Shown here: positions 23,671 to 35,151 of the stretch, in pieces | Position numbering within the stretch: the stretch's first letter is position 1 | Layout of the letters: the number at the start of each line of letters is the position of its first letter | Notes under the pieces: model-generated | The model's input: the letters and a program-made list of their open reading frames with translations, nothing else | What the model was told of the DNA's origin: nothing | Database searches by the model: none | NCBI GenBank assembly: GCA_000697055.1 | Contig: JNDT01001556.1 | Coordinates: forward strand, 59,423 to 123,422 | DNA from: Saksenaea vasiformis B4078 | Taxonomy: Eukaryota; Mucoromycota; Mucoromycetes; Mucorales; Saksenaeaceae | Direction: 5' to 3' | Length of the DNA: 64,000 bases | Translations under genes and position numbers: made by a program

Positions 23671-25954
23671 ATGAACGATTCAGTGATAGAAAGCTTGGAC
23701 GGAAGTACTAACTTCAGCTCTCGTCTTCAGCTTATAGACGAAAACCAGAATTTTTCGTATGTGTGCTTATACCACAATATGAAAAACGATAACTTACCTT
23801 CACACCTAACATATTCTCATAGGAACAAGCTACCGACATACATGCATCGGTGGGGCTTGGCTGATGCTGGTGTGGAGTACAATGTAGTTGCAATAATTGG
23901 TTCTCAGAGTACCGGCAAAAGTATGTCAGCACATGTCAAAGAGAGAAGAGCATGTCCACTTGACGATTCCCATATTAGGTACTCTCCTGAACCAGCTTTT
24001 CGGAACGTCCTTCGATGTGATGCCGAGAGGGAGACGATGTCAAACAACCAAGGGCATCTGGCTGTCCCGCGATAGAGAAATGCCTGTGCTTGTGATGGAC
24101 GTCGAAGGAACAGATGGCCATGAGCATGGAGAAGACAAGGGATTTGAACGTAAATCCACACTGTTTTCCGTGGCTACAAGTGAAGTCTTGATTATGAACA
24201 TCTGGGAACAACAAATTGGCCTATATGAAGGCGCCAACTTAGGGATGCTCAAAATGGTTTTTGAGGTCAATCTCCAACTCTTCCGAAATCAGCAAGGGTG
24301 CGTGTTGCTTTCTGATGTATTTTATAAATCCATAGGAGGATGCTCATCTACCTACGATAGCTGCGGAAAAGTTCTAGTAATGGTTATTATCCGCGATTAC
24401 ACTGGTGAAACGCCTATAGAAAGTCTGGAATATACGCTTCAAGGTAGCCTTGAGGCTGTCTGGGCCGATATTCCAAAGGTGATGTTTATTTGTAATCACG
24501 CTTTTGCTCACAAACTATTTCAAAAATTTAGCCGGATGGATTTGAAGATTGTAATGTTTACGATTATTTCGGTTTTGCATACATTGGATTGCCTAACAAG
24601 ATCTTCTTCCCGGAACAATTTAATGAAAGAGTGGCAGAACTCCGCCAGAGGTACTCTGAGCTCATAATACCAGGAAAACTGACATTCAGAAAAAGATTCG
24701 GCAATCCTAGCCACGAAAACTATGTGTTCCGCCCTCAATACCATAGGCGAATCCCTGCTGATGCATATTGTAATTATGCATCAGAAATTTGGAAGCAAAT
24801 TCGGGAAAGTAAAGACCTCGATTTGCCAACGCAATTGGAGCTCGTAGCTCAACATAAATGTACTATAATCTTCAATGTAAGATACCTCTCCCAAGTACCA
24901 AGGTTATTTAGTATTCCATTTTATAGGCGGCATTAGAAGCTTTTATGGAAAAAGTTGGATTCCTAAAGTCGCTCCTTGTAGAAAAAGAGCAGATCATTTC
25001 AGATCTTGGTGAAAAAATGCGGACGTTACGGAACCAAACACTTTGTCCATTTGATCAGGATGCATCTCGGTATTACCGAACCGTATACCTCCAGAAGAGA
25101 GATGAGCTATTTATGGCAATTGACAAAGAACTTCACGTATGTTTCATTGACCAGCTCAAGAATTTGCGTAGAGTGGCGGTTACCAATTTTTATGAAAATG
25201 TAAAGGTAACAGACAGTTAATTGAGTATTCGCATCATAAATTATATATAGACTAAACAGCGAAAGACATCGTACGATGTTGATGTTGTGAAGAAAGAACT
25301 AAAGGCAGCTGATGACTATTTTGTTCATGGCGCTGAAGGCAAGATAAATTGAATATTCAACAGCAGCTAAAATCACGTATAGCTAGTATTTTACCCGAGA
25401 CTGGCTGGTCATACGGTCATGAACACATACTGCTCCGCAAACAGTTAACTGAAGTAAACGGGCAACTGCAACAGGAAGAAAACGAGAAGTTTGCGATGGA
25501 GGCGCGTCTTCGGGAAGAACTATCACAGAAGAAGAGAGAAAAACAAGAGATTATTGAAGAAGTATGTCTGAGAACGGGAAAACAACTGCGCGAACATGAA
25601 GAGGAGAAACAGCTTGCTTTGGAAGCATGTCTTCAGAAAGAACAACAGTTATGCGAAGAAAACGAGAACAAGTGTCTCATTATGGAAGCGCGTCTGAACG
25701 AAGAAAGGAGGATACATGCAGAGAAAAGAGAAGAACGATTTGCTGCAGAAGCCCGCTTGCAAGAAGCTCAACGAAGCTATGAAGCATTAGAAATGGATAT
25801 TGTGGCAGCACCTCGGAGAACAGGAAATGCTGGCTCGTGGTTTGGAGCTTTGGCTGCTACCGCTGTCACTGCAGCAGGTATCTTTACTGGGCGACCTGAA
25901 TTTATTGCCGCTGCACATGCTGCAGGCTCAGCTTTTAAGTCGTTACTCGGTTAG
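23671..25954 (+). CDS. Sey1/RHD3-derived large GTPase 1 (hydrophobic C-terminus, no CaaX)
   Basis: Exons 23671-23756, 23823-23920, 23979-24297, 24361-24478, 24532-24650, 24690-24876, 24927-25205, 25251-25338, 25383-25954; 621 aa. Sey1 hallmarks: [10 protein letters not shown]1 G-S-Q-S-T-G-K-S-T (about 54-62), G2 Q-T-T-K-G-I-W, G3 D-V-E-G-T-D-G (about 102), G4 I-I-R-D-Y-T-G, then E-I-W-K-Q-I and L-D-L-P-T-Q. One helical block (D-A-S-R-Y, then F-I-D-Q-L-K-N-L-R) follows. The remaining Sey1 stalk is missing and replaced by a Glu/Arg-rich coiled coil (about 450-570). The tail has two weak hydrophobic stretches (W-F-G-A-L-A-A-T-A-V-T-A-A-G-I) and ends F-K-S-L-L-G. The last intron (25339-25382) has a GC donor. 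Predicted GTP-dependent membrane-active dynamin-superfamily protein. Confidence 0.88.
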
Positions 25955-27777
25955 GAAAGTTCTGGAATGATTGCTGCTATTCCTTCAGTCATTGGCCTTC
26001 ATGGATCTACCCGAAGCATTGTTTCGAAGCATCTGAGATCTTCATGAAGCCATATTCTGATATTGCCAGGCTGAATAGAAGTCCATCTGAAAACTTTACA
26101 GAACCCTACTGCAATTGTTTGTAGCTTTGGATCCCATTTGTTCCATATATATGTGAGCATCATTTTATGTCGGTATGCCACCCATATCTAAAGGCGTGAA
26201 GACAAGCCCAAACACGGGTTGATATAAGGCTGCACTGACCCTCTTCACCTTGTACTCTTTATACAACGCGTTACGGCATCTTTATGACCATTTACAATCG
26301 AAACTCGGCTTTAAAGAAGGTTGAGTACAATTATTTAAGGATATGACCTGTCAAGACGGTCAGTGAGTACCCGATCCAACCATCTAGACTAGCACCAGTT
26401 TCATGGAATATATCAAGTTTTGCTTACTCCATAAGCTTGACTTGATGTTTTGGAGAGAACTCTAAAACTCACTACCGACTATTCCCACTCATTTGGGCTT
26501 CAACTTTTCATGCCGCTTCCGGCGGGAAAAATTCGTGCAAACAACTGAGGTGATTCATATCTGTCAAGCTCAATTTTCCAGACGAGTCTCCTATATCTAA
26601 CATCATGTAAGTATCAACTTAAGTTAGTGATGTAAATATAAAGTACTCAGTGGGGTATCATATTAAACCAATAACCTCTCATGCGCTGCATCAGTGTTTC
26701 ATATTGCGATTTCATGACTAATAACGGTGCCACCATTTCACTGTCGATATGTTAAAGTTAATCTTGTGGTACGTTGCAGCTTCTGTTCTTTGAGAATATT
26801 CTACAACGCCGCTGCCGCGACTTCTCATCCCATGTCTTGCAATTAGCACGACCTTGTTGTGACCACATTTTATGAAACGCATATTAAACGAGTAGAAATC
26901 GCAAAGCCAGAAGAGGAGGCAGAAAAACAGTAGCTTCCAAAGCAAGATTGGGGATCGTTAAACATATTCCGATCTTCACCATGAAATATCCAACAGCTAA
27001 CTAGCGATGATTGGTACAGTATTGTGACCATATAAAGATATAAACTGTTCGGTTTCTATATGGATAATTGCAAGGGCGTGGCAGACCAGGAACAATTTCC
27101 CAAAGAATGGAGATATCGTCTAAATTTTCTAGTTACTTATTCACGCAGGACGTAGCAGCACCACTGACGCTACAAAGTATCCGCTTGCCTTCACGATTCT
27201 TTTTCTCTTCGGTTGCTTTCATGACTCCTTCAACAAAACGCTTCCTTATGAAATCTCCTACTTCTTCAAACGCCTATTTTGGTTGATAATTGTTTATGGA
27301 AAAGTCACGTACAACTGTCGGAACGGCTTTCATGTAAAATGTTGTGACTAAACTCTACTATACAGAGTTTTCTATGGGAAAATGTACTAAATAGGATCCT
27401 ATATGTTCTGATTATGAACACAGTGCTCCTTGAACGTTCATTAGATTAGGAAAATCATGTCACACGATTCAGGTAACTATGGCACCACAACACAGAAATT
27501 CGGCTTCCAATCTTGTTATACGTGGTGCCACAGTTCGACACCTGAGCTGCTCAAGTTACATGTACAGTGTAGCCCCAACTTGTTGTTTACGCATTTATGT
27601 CAAGTTATAAGATAGGTTTCGTTACCCTCGTTTCATGTCTGCCACCTGTGTTCGTCTCCTTTTCTAGGTATCAATTTGCAATATCCAATGTTTCAATTTC
27701 AATTCTACCTGCGACCTGCCAATATGTTTATGAATTGAGTAGCGAGCTAACGATCGTGTTTTATTTACTTTTAGCAT
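25955..27777. other. Intergenic between GTPases 1 and 2
   Basis: No gene supported. A GTGGTGCCAC element at 27522-27531, with a partial inverted match near 27480, recurs upstream of GTPase 6. Confidence 0.45.
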
Positions 27778-29927
27778 ATGAATAACGAAAAAGTGAATAC
27801 AAGCGGGGTCAAAAATACAAACGCGGTACCTCATCTTCAGCTTATAGATGAGCATCAGAACTTCACGTACGTATGCGTACGTCACAAATTGGGAGTCTAT
27901 CGTCCTAAATCTGTTTACTATGTTTTCTAGGAAAGTCTTACCTAAGTATATGTCTCGATGGGGTTTGATAAACGCCGGTTTTGAATACCACGTTGTTGCA
28001 ATCGTGGGCTCTCAGAGCACTGGAAAAAGTTAGTGGACGCTATCAAATCGAAAAGTCGAGAAACTGTATTGATTAGCTTATGCATAGGTACTCTCCTGAA
28101 TGAACTATTTCACACATCCTTTGACGTGATGGATAGCCGTAAGCGCAGCCAGACGACGAAGGGTATTTGGCTATCTTGTAGCAAAGAAATGCCTATCCTT
28201 GTAATGGACGTTGAGGGCTCTGATGGCCGTGAACGTGGTGATGACAAAGATTTTGAACGTAAATCCGCATTATTTTCCATGGCTACCAGCGAAGTAATCA
28301 TTTTCAACATTTGGGAGCACCAGGTTGGACTCTACGACGGCGCAAACTGGGGAATGCTCAAGACGGTGTTTGAAGTCAACCTTCAACTTTTTCATAATCC
28401 TAAAGGGTAGGAAATGATTGCAGAACAATAGCTATTTGAGGTTCAGCAAGATATGGAAAGAAAAATAGCGACTGATTTTGGTTTGCTTTCTTGTCATAGC
28501 AATCGAAAGTCCGTAGAGGGAGCCGAATCGAAAACGCTTTTGATGGTCGTTATTCGCGATCATACTGGCAAAACCCCTATGGAGAACCTGGAAGAAACTC
28601 TCCAAAAAGACTTCGAAAATATCTGGGTTCAACTTCCAAAGGTATCATTCGTTTCTTATTGTCGCTGCTTACAAAACTCCTTTTCCAACTTATTTCAGCC
28701 GAAAGAGCTTGAAGAGAGCAAAATTGAGGACTATTTTGGATTCACATACATAGGATTGCCTCATCGAGAATTTCAAACCAAAAAATTTTGCGAAGAAGTA
28801 TCAGTGCTCCGTCAAAGGTAAGCTTATACTGAGAAGAAAGCGATGCTAACGTCCACTAAGGTTCAGTAACTGTAATAATGAAAACTACGTATTCCAGCCT
28901 CAGTACCGCAAAAGTATCCCTGCTGATGGATATCATCGTTACGCATTTGATATCTGGGAGCAAATACGGAATAATGAGGATCTTGATCTGCCAGCGCAGC
29001 AAGAACTTCTAGCTCGGCATAGATGCAGCGAGATACTGAATGCAAGTTGCACACAACGTATCAGCATTGCTGACTCCGTTTTCAAATTCTATAGGCAATA
29101 CTTGGAGTTTTTGCGAAGAAAATGGAGCCCTTGAATACATCAGTGTTTGGGAAAGAGAATGTTATTCCAGAACTCGGCAAGAACATGCAAGATCTACAAA
29201 AATCGACAGTGAAATCGTTTGATGAGAGCGCATCTCGATACCACCAGGAGGTGTACAAGCAGAAGAGGCACGAACTGCTGAAAAATCTCGATGGAGCATT
29301 ACATGCATGTTTCATTGGGCAACTAAAGAATCTGCGCAAAGAAGCGATTGCAAGATTTGACGAATCGCTGAAGGTAAGCAGAACCCATTTGGCATCGATA
29401 ATTTAAGTGACGACCCACAGTTTGAACTACTAACTTCTTCATGCAATTTTGATGTTACTGCGAAAAATTGCAAGCAAAGTGCTCATGACTACTTCGAAAA
29501 GGAGGCAAAAGGAAAGTCAAAGAGAACGTGCGGCAAAATCTAAACTTTACGTACAGAAACCATTTTACCTGACAGCGACTGGTCGTATAGCCAGGAACTT
29601 AGATTACTCCAGGAGGACCTAATGAAGCATCAGGAAGGAGCCCGTAAAATCCAGGAGGAGATACAAGCGCAAGTAACAGCCAGGTTAGCAGAAGTAAAAG
29701 AGCGGCAGCAGGAAGAATTTCGTCGGAAAGAAGAAGAACAAAGACAAATACGAATGAACCTGGAACAGAGTCTGCAAGAGGAACAGAGAAAGCGACACGC
29801 TCAAGAGCTCGAAGCGCTCAATCAAAAGCACGAAGCAGATCTTGCTAGAGAACGGGAAAACTTTCAAAGACAACTTGTAGAAGCGAGATCTAGTGGTGGA
29901 GGAGGATGGCGTTGTATTATTTCTTAG
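27778..29927 (+). CDS. Sey1-derived GBP-like GTPase 2, CaaX box CIIS
   Basis: Exons 27778-27866, 27931-28028, 28088-28406, 28500-28641, 28699-28817, 28861-29041, 29095-29373, 29421-29511, 29557-29927; 562 aa. Motifs: G1 G-S-Q-S-T-G-K-S, G2 Q-T-T-K-G-I-W, G3 D-V-E-G-S-D-G, G4 V-I-R-D-H-T-G. The helical block holds A-S-R-Y-H-Q-E-V-Y and [11 protein letters not shown] Gln/Glu/Arg coiled coil (about 445-545) then a Gly-rich stretch lead to the C-terminus W-R-C-I-I-S. CIIS is a farnesylation-type CaaX box (Ser in last position). Intron 6 (29042-29094) has a GC donor. The last intron as aligned to paralogues would have a GA donor; a canonical alternative (exon end 29515, next exon start 29576) keeps frame and gives 557 aa. 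Confidence 0.87.
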
Positions 29928-30630
29928 TGGATGAGGAGCAATAAACCGTGTATTTCCCTCCATTATCGGCGGACAGTAGATTTGTTCACTGCCTTATACA
30001 AGTAACAATTTCTCCTAGCTACATAGTATAACGCAAAAATTTTGTCAAAGCATGTTTAATGATACGACTGGCTTCATGAGATATTAACCAATTTCACGCA
30101 TAGTCTTGTAGCCGGATTTGTCATTTGACAGTTTCCTGTATTCTTGCATCACAGCACATCCCCTGACAGTGATATCCATTATCCTTGTTGTAGTAGCGGA
30201 ATGGCTGTATATCATAACCATTTTTGCACTCAAAATAATAATAATGCAGAGCTTTCTTCGGTATGACCGTATGTTTTACCCAAAGCGCACAGTCTCGCTT
30301 AGAGCTAAAGGCCAATCAGATTGCTGCACTCCAACTGCCCAATACCCAATTTCGTCAGTGTGCCACATTTCGCTTGTTTGGCTTCTAAGATGAACTGTGG
30401 TGGTAACTTTAACTTTCCATCGGCATGTGCTTCATATCGTATTACATTTCGCTCCGAGTTTGTCTCTTCATGTTTCAGATTTTTGTAATTTGCCACAAAC
30501 TTTGAAATCTCGGTACCTCTTCTTGGCTTTTGTCGTACTTGTCCATTTACGGACGTACAGTAGAATAAGATAAAAGCAGGATATATTGCACCACCGTTAA
30601 AAAATTTTTTCTGTGCAATTTACAGCAATT
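29928..30630. other. Intergenic between GTPases 2 and 3
   Basis: No gene supported. Confidence 0.45.
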
Positions 30631-32837
30631 ATGGGAGAGAAAAAAATGGATGCAGCCGAAAATGGCTCAATGGTGGGTGATCGAAACGGCGACACCCAAC
30701 CCGTTCCCCGTCTTCAGCTTATAGATGAGCACCAGAACTTCACGTATTTATACTTGTACTAGTGTCAGGAGAACATGATTCACCATAAATCTGTTTTTTA
30801 CTTTTCTAGAGAGGATCTACCAACGTATATGAATATATGGAGCCTAGCTGATGCTGGACTGGAATACAATGTGGTTGCAATCATGGGCTCCCAAAGTACA
30901 GGAAAGAGTAAGCCAATAGAATAGATCGCAGTAAAATATATACACATTACGGTTTCCACTTAGGCACTCTTCTGAATCAACTTTTTGGAACATCCTTTGA
31001 CGTAATGGTCAAAAATATGCGGCGTCAGACCACAAAAGGAATATGGATATCTCGTGGTAAAGGGATGAATGTGCTCGTAATGGATGTCGAGGGAACAGAT
31101 GGTCACGAGCGCGGTAAGGACAAGGAGTTTGAACGTAAATCTACGCTTTTTTCCATGGCTACAAGCGAGGTTATGATTTTGAACGTCTGGGAGAATCAGA
31201 TCGGTCTCTATGACGGCGCCAACTTGGGCATGCTTAGGACAGTCTTTGAGGTCAACCTCCAGCTGTTCCAAAACAAGAAGGGGTAAATAGAGCAACTAAA
31301 AATGTGCAAGAGGAAGAATCTGGTTGATATTTGTTCATTTGTTTGATGTAGCAAAGAGAAACTTCACCTAATGATCATGATCCGTGACTACACTGGCGAA
31401 ACTCCCATAGAGAGCTTACAAGAAACACTTCAAAGCGATTTTCAGAATATCTGGGCCGAACTTCCAAAGGTATCCAATGCTTACAATCCTACTTTGCTTA
31501 CAGCATTTGTCAAATATATTATAGCCTGATGGTTTAGGAGACTGCAATATATATGATTACTTTGATTTTACTTACGTTGGTTTACCCCACAAGGTTTTCT
31601 TTCCGGAGCTGTTTAGCGAAAAAGTGGCAGAACTCCGCCATTGGTAATCCCGATACTGTAAAGACGATACTCATACGTAGGAATAGGTTTAACGATCCCA
31701 ATAGTCCTGACTATGTATTCCGACCATGCTATCGAAAACGTATCCCTGCTGATGGGTACTATAACTACGCATCTGACATCTGGGATCAAATTCGGCGGAA
31801 CAAAGACCTCGATCTACCTACACAGCACGAACTCTTAGCTCAGCATAGATGCAACGAAATCTTAAATGTAAAGTTCTCTAGGTATGACAGCGCAGTTCAT
31901 TTTCTGCTTTATTCTATAGGCGGTATTTGAATCATTTGCTCAGCAAATCGAACCTGTGAAGACTTCAATAGTTCGTGAGGAGCAGATTGACGCCGATCTT
32001 GCCAAAGTGATGGAAGATCTCCGACAGCAGGCGGTCCAGTCATTTAACAAGGATGCATCTAGATATCAAGAAGACATATATGAAGAGAAAAGAAAAGAGC
32101 TCCTTGTAAAACTGAACAAAGAGTTGCATGAATGCTTTATCGGTCAGTTGAAGAATTTCCGCAGGGACGTAGTTGACGACTTCAACGAGAGTTTGAGGGT
32201 AATAAGTGGACAATTTGCAATGATATCTTACGATTGCGCATAGAGTGAGCTGTTAAAATCTTCCTATGATTTGGTGGAGATACTTCAAACGTGCTTCAAG
32301 AATGCCAATGATAATTTCGTGAAGCATGCAGAAGGCAAGTTAAAAGAACGTATGTAACGAGTCTAAGCTTTAAGTTTAGCCATACTCCTATCTGAAACTG
32401 ATTGGTCCTTCAGTCATGAACATAACTTACTGCAAGAAGAACTAATTAGTCAGCGACGCAAATGGGAGCAAGAAGAGCAAGAGCGACGTGCTAGGGAAGA
32501 GCACCTTAGGAAAGAGCAGGAAGAGCGCGAAAAAGAGGAGCTCAGAATCAAAGAGCGTATACAAGCTGCTGTAGAAGAAAATGCAGCAGCCGTAAGACAG
32601 AGACTTGAAGTTGAAGCACGTTTGAAACAAGAGGAACTGCGGCGCGAACAGGAAGAGCAAAGGCGGATGGACTTGGAGGAACGTCTACAGGAGGAGCAGA
32701 AAGCCCGATACGCTGAAGGAATAGAAGCCCTTAGACAAAGACATCTAGCAGAACTTGCTGAGGAACGTGTGAGACATGAGAGACTACTTGCACAAGGGAG
32801 AATGAGAGATCATTCAGGTGGTTGTATCGTTTCATAA
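30631..32837 (+). CDS. Sey1-derived GBP-like GTPase 3, CaaX box CIVS
   Basis: Exons 30631-30743, 30810-30907, 30964-31282, 31352-31469, 31525-31643, 31681-31867, 31920-32198, 32244-32334, 32380-32837; 593 aa. Intact G1 [10 protein letters not shown]2 Q-T-T-K-G-I-W, G3 D-V-E-G-T-D-G, G4 M-I-R-D-Y-T-G. The helical block ends [12 protein letters not shown]. The tail has the longest uninterrupted coiled coil of the CaaX members (about 445-575), very rich in Glu, Arg and Gln. The protein ends G-G-C-I-V-S, a farnesylation-type CaaX. The last intron (32335-32379) has a GCAAGT donor. Exon 5 joins exon 6 as H-W-N-R-F where paralogues have an Arg, a minor divergence. No transmembrane segment is visible anywhere in the protein. 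Confidence 0.9.
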
Positions 32838-35151
32838 ATATTTTAACTACGGTATCACACTGCTTCCGGCAACTGCTCTAGTGATCGTGTCATGTTTATG
32901 TCATTAAAAAGTGCATACCATCATAGTTGACATATTCTCATCATACGCTGGCCGTCAATACTACATACGTATATATGCCTGCACATGCTTCTATTAGACC
33001 TATTAGTATAATTGATTGGTAGAAACGTCCTGGCGTGGGCGTATAAATTAGCTGCTTTCATCCAGGATATGTGTTCTGGCAATGTGCAAAGAAACGCTGG
33101 GCTTTCCGACTTTATGAGGACCGTTTCCGATGGTAGTGTCGGTCATTGAGAAAGTCAAAGCAGTGAAGTCAGTTGAGACTCAATTGAAAACTTCGTTCTT
33201 CTGAGAAAAGAACGGGACTTATATTACTAAGGGTTCCTTTATGTAAATGAATTCAGCGATGCAATGCCTATTTTACCGACTAGGCAGAGATTCGTATGAC
33301 GAAGAGGCACAGACACAACTACCTAAGTAGAGCGAAGTTTAAAGTCCCATATCAGTATCGCGGCCATAACCGGGGCTTTTACACTATCCTAAGGCAGACT
33401 CAAATGTCTATTAGAAGTGCACTCTGTGATTTTTGTATCATGCCTTCATGCAAGTCTCCTGGAATAGAGTCATACGTACAACAACATTACAATTCGTACA
33501 AGAAGACATAGCGAAGCCACTTCAATCTTCATAAATTGCCTTTGTTCTTTTGACCGCTGGATATAACTGGATGTCAGTTATCTGAATGTATTTAGTGGAT
33601 TTTCTTGAATCTGCCGTGAAACTAGGCTTTTATTCATCAACTCAAAGCGTGTTTTACTTGTGCATTTTGGTTCAGCGTACTTATCTGCGTAGAAATTCTT
33701 AATTCTTACTATAGCAAAAGAGAATGCATAAATCTTAAAAACATTGTAAGTGCTTCCTATTCATGGTTTTGACATTTTCAGGTTCGTACATCACCTTTGG
33801 CGAACGTATTCATTGTGTCTGGGTCACTTGCAGCTGACATCGGAAACGACAAATTTGAACTAGTTCTTGAGAAAATGGTTCTTCGTTTTTTCGAGATATA
33901 TCGAGTTCTTTGTCCTGTAGCGTACATATATATATATATATTTATGGTGTACGTTCAGAAATTTTATAAATACGTAATCGTTTCTGATTTAAAAGATGAC
34001 AAATAAATATGCAATTTCTGAGCAACTCGCAGTGTTCCAAGAAATACAGTTCTTTGAAATGATTGCTGCCGTAAAGTAGTACAAACGTTTCTAAAGAAAA
34101 TACGCTCATTTTTATTTAGACAAGGGCTTTTGAAAGAGGTGCGTATGATGCGCGAACACACAGCGTCCGCTCAACATTTTGGACAATCGGGAAAGCACGA
34201 TCATCCTCTTACATACATATAAGGATGAGTGCTTTCAAATGGTGCATCAACCAAACGACGCTACTGCTGCCATTCACTACAAAAACAGCCTACAATGCCT
34301 GGCGACGGGCGAACAAGCTGCTTCCTCCCCTTCGGCCCCACCATACGACACATGTTGTGTATGCGACAAGTACCTGCCGAAGACGGCCTTTGCGCCGGTA
34401 ACCACCAAAGTTAGCACGTGGAATACTCATTCATTCGTAGTCACAATGGCGGTACATGCCGCAAGGTGAACGGGCGTGCCTGACCTGCTGGGCAGAAGAA
34501 GAGGATAACCACAAAAAAGCCAGATAAAGACTTTCTTTGGCTGGGATCTGAAAGACTAAATTTGCCAATGTGGAATTCTTTGAGTATCTGACATTATCTA
34601 CGTAGTTCCGAGAGTAGCTCGCTATCTTCTGTGGGAAAGTGTACGCGGCTAAGTTTGTAAATGCATATCAAAGTTTTGGCGAGGTACATAATCTCTCTTC
34701 CGTTCTCCGTGGGGCAAAGTTTAATCTTAACATGGATATGGTGACAACAGAAGAATTGTCCGGTTTTTGTACATCGAGTACCAATAAGCTTCCAAAAAAT
34801 ACATAATCTTGTTTGATCGATTTGTGTTAGTGGCGGTGATCTAGCATCAAGTATTTGTTTTCAAGTTTCATCGTGGAATTACATTCTAAGTTCCCTAGCT
34901 TCTAAGATTGATCATCGTGCCACAATCCAATCTTCGGCTTTGCACGCTTGGCGCGCTGGTCTTTAACGGCCTTAATCGTGTGACCTGGAACAGAATATTA
35001 ATTTGCTGTTATTTTCTTGCCTTCGGTTTCATATTTAGGGTACCATATACTCTCTTCGGCTTGAACTCGCTTTTATCCACAGCAAGGTATGATGACTGGT
35101 ACAAAACATTGTATCGTGGTACTGAATATATGCTGTTGCGGATAGTCATAT
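32838..35151. other. Intergenic between GTPases 3 and 4
   Basis: Longest gap in the array. Holds a possible zinc-finger remnant (34179-34540) and a (TA)n run near 33927-33940. Short sequence TAGCTTCTAAGAT at 34896-34908 recurs elsewhere in the locus. Confidence 0.45.
34179..34540 (+). pseudogene. Possible remnant of a Cys-rich zinc-finger gene (Stc1-like)
   Basis: A plus-strand frame contains C-C-V-C-D-K-Y-L-P-K-T-A-F-A, which resembles the first half of Stc1-type zinc domains (C-x2-C followed by L-P-x-x-x-F). The expected second half (H-N-G-G-T-C-R-K, then L-T-C-W-A) appears shortly after but in other frames. No ATG with good context is present. Most simply a decayed fragment; it could also be an unresolved short-intron gene. 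Confidence 0.25.

Noticed and set aside
23897..24667. 256-codon unspliced frame as the GTPase 1 gene
   Set aside because: It includes intron sequence at 24298-24360 and 24479-24531 and goes out of frame with conserved motifs; the nine-exon model fits all paralogues.
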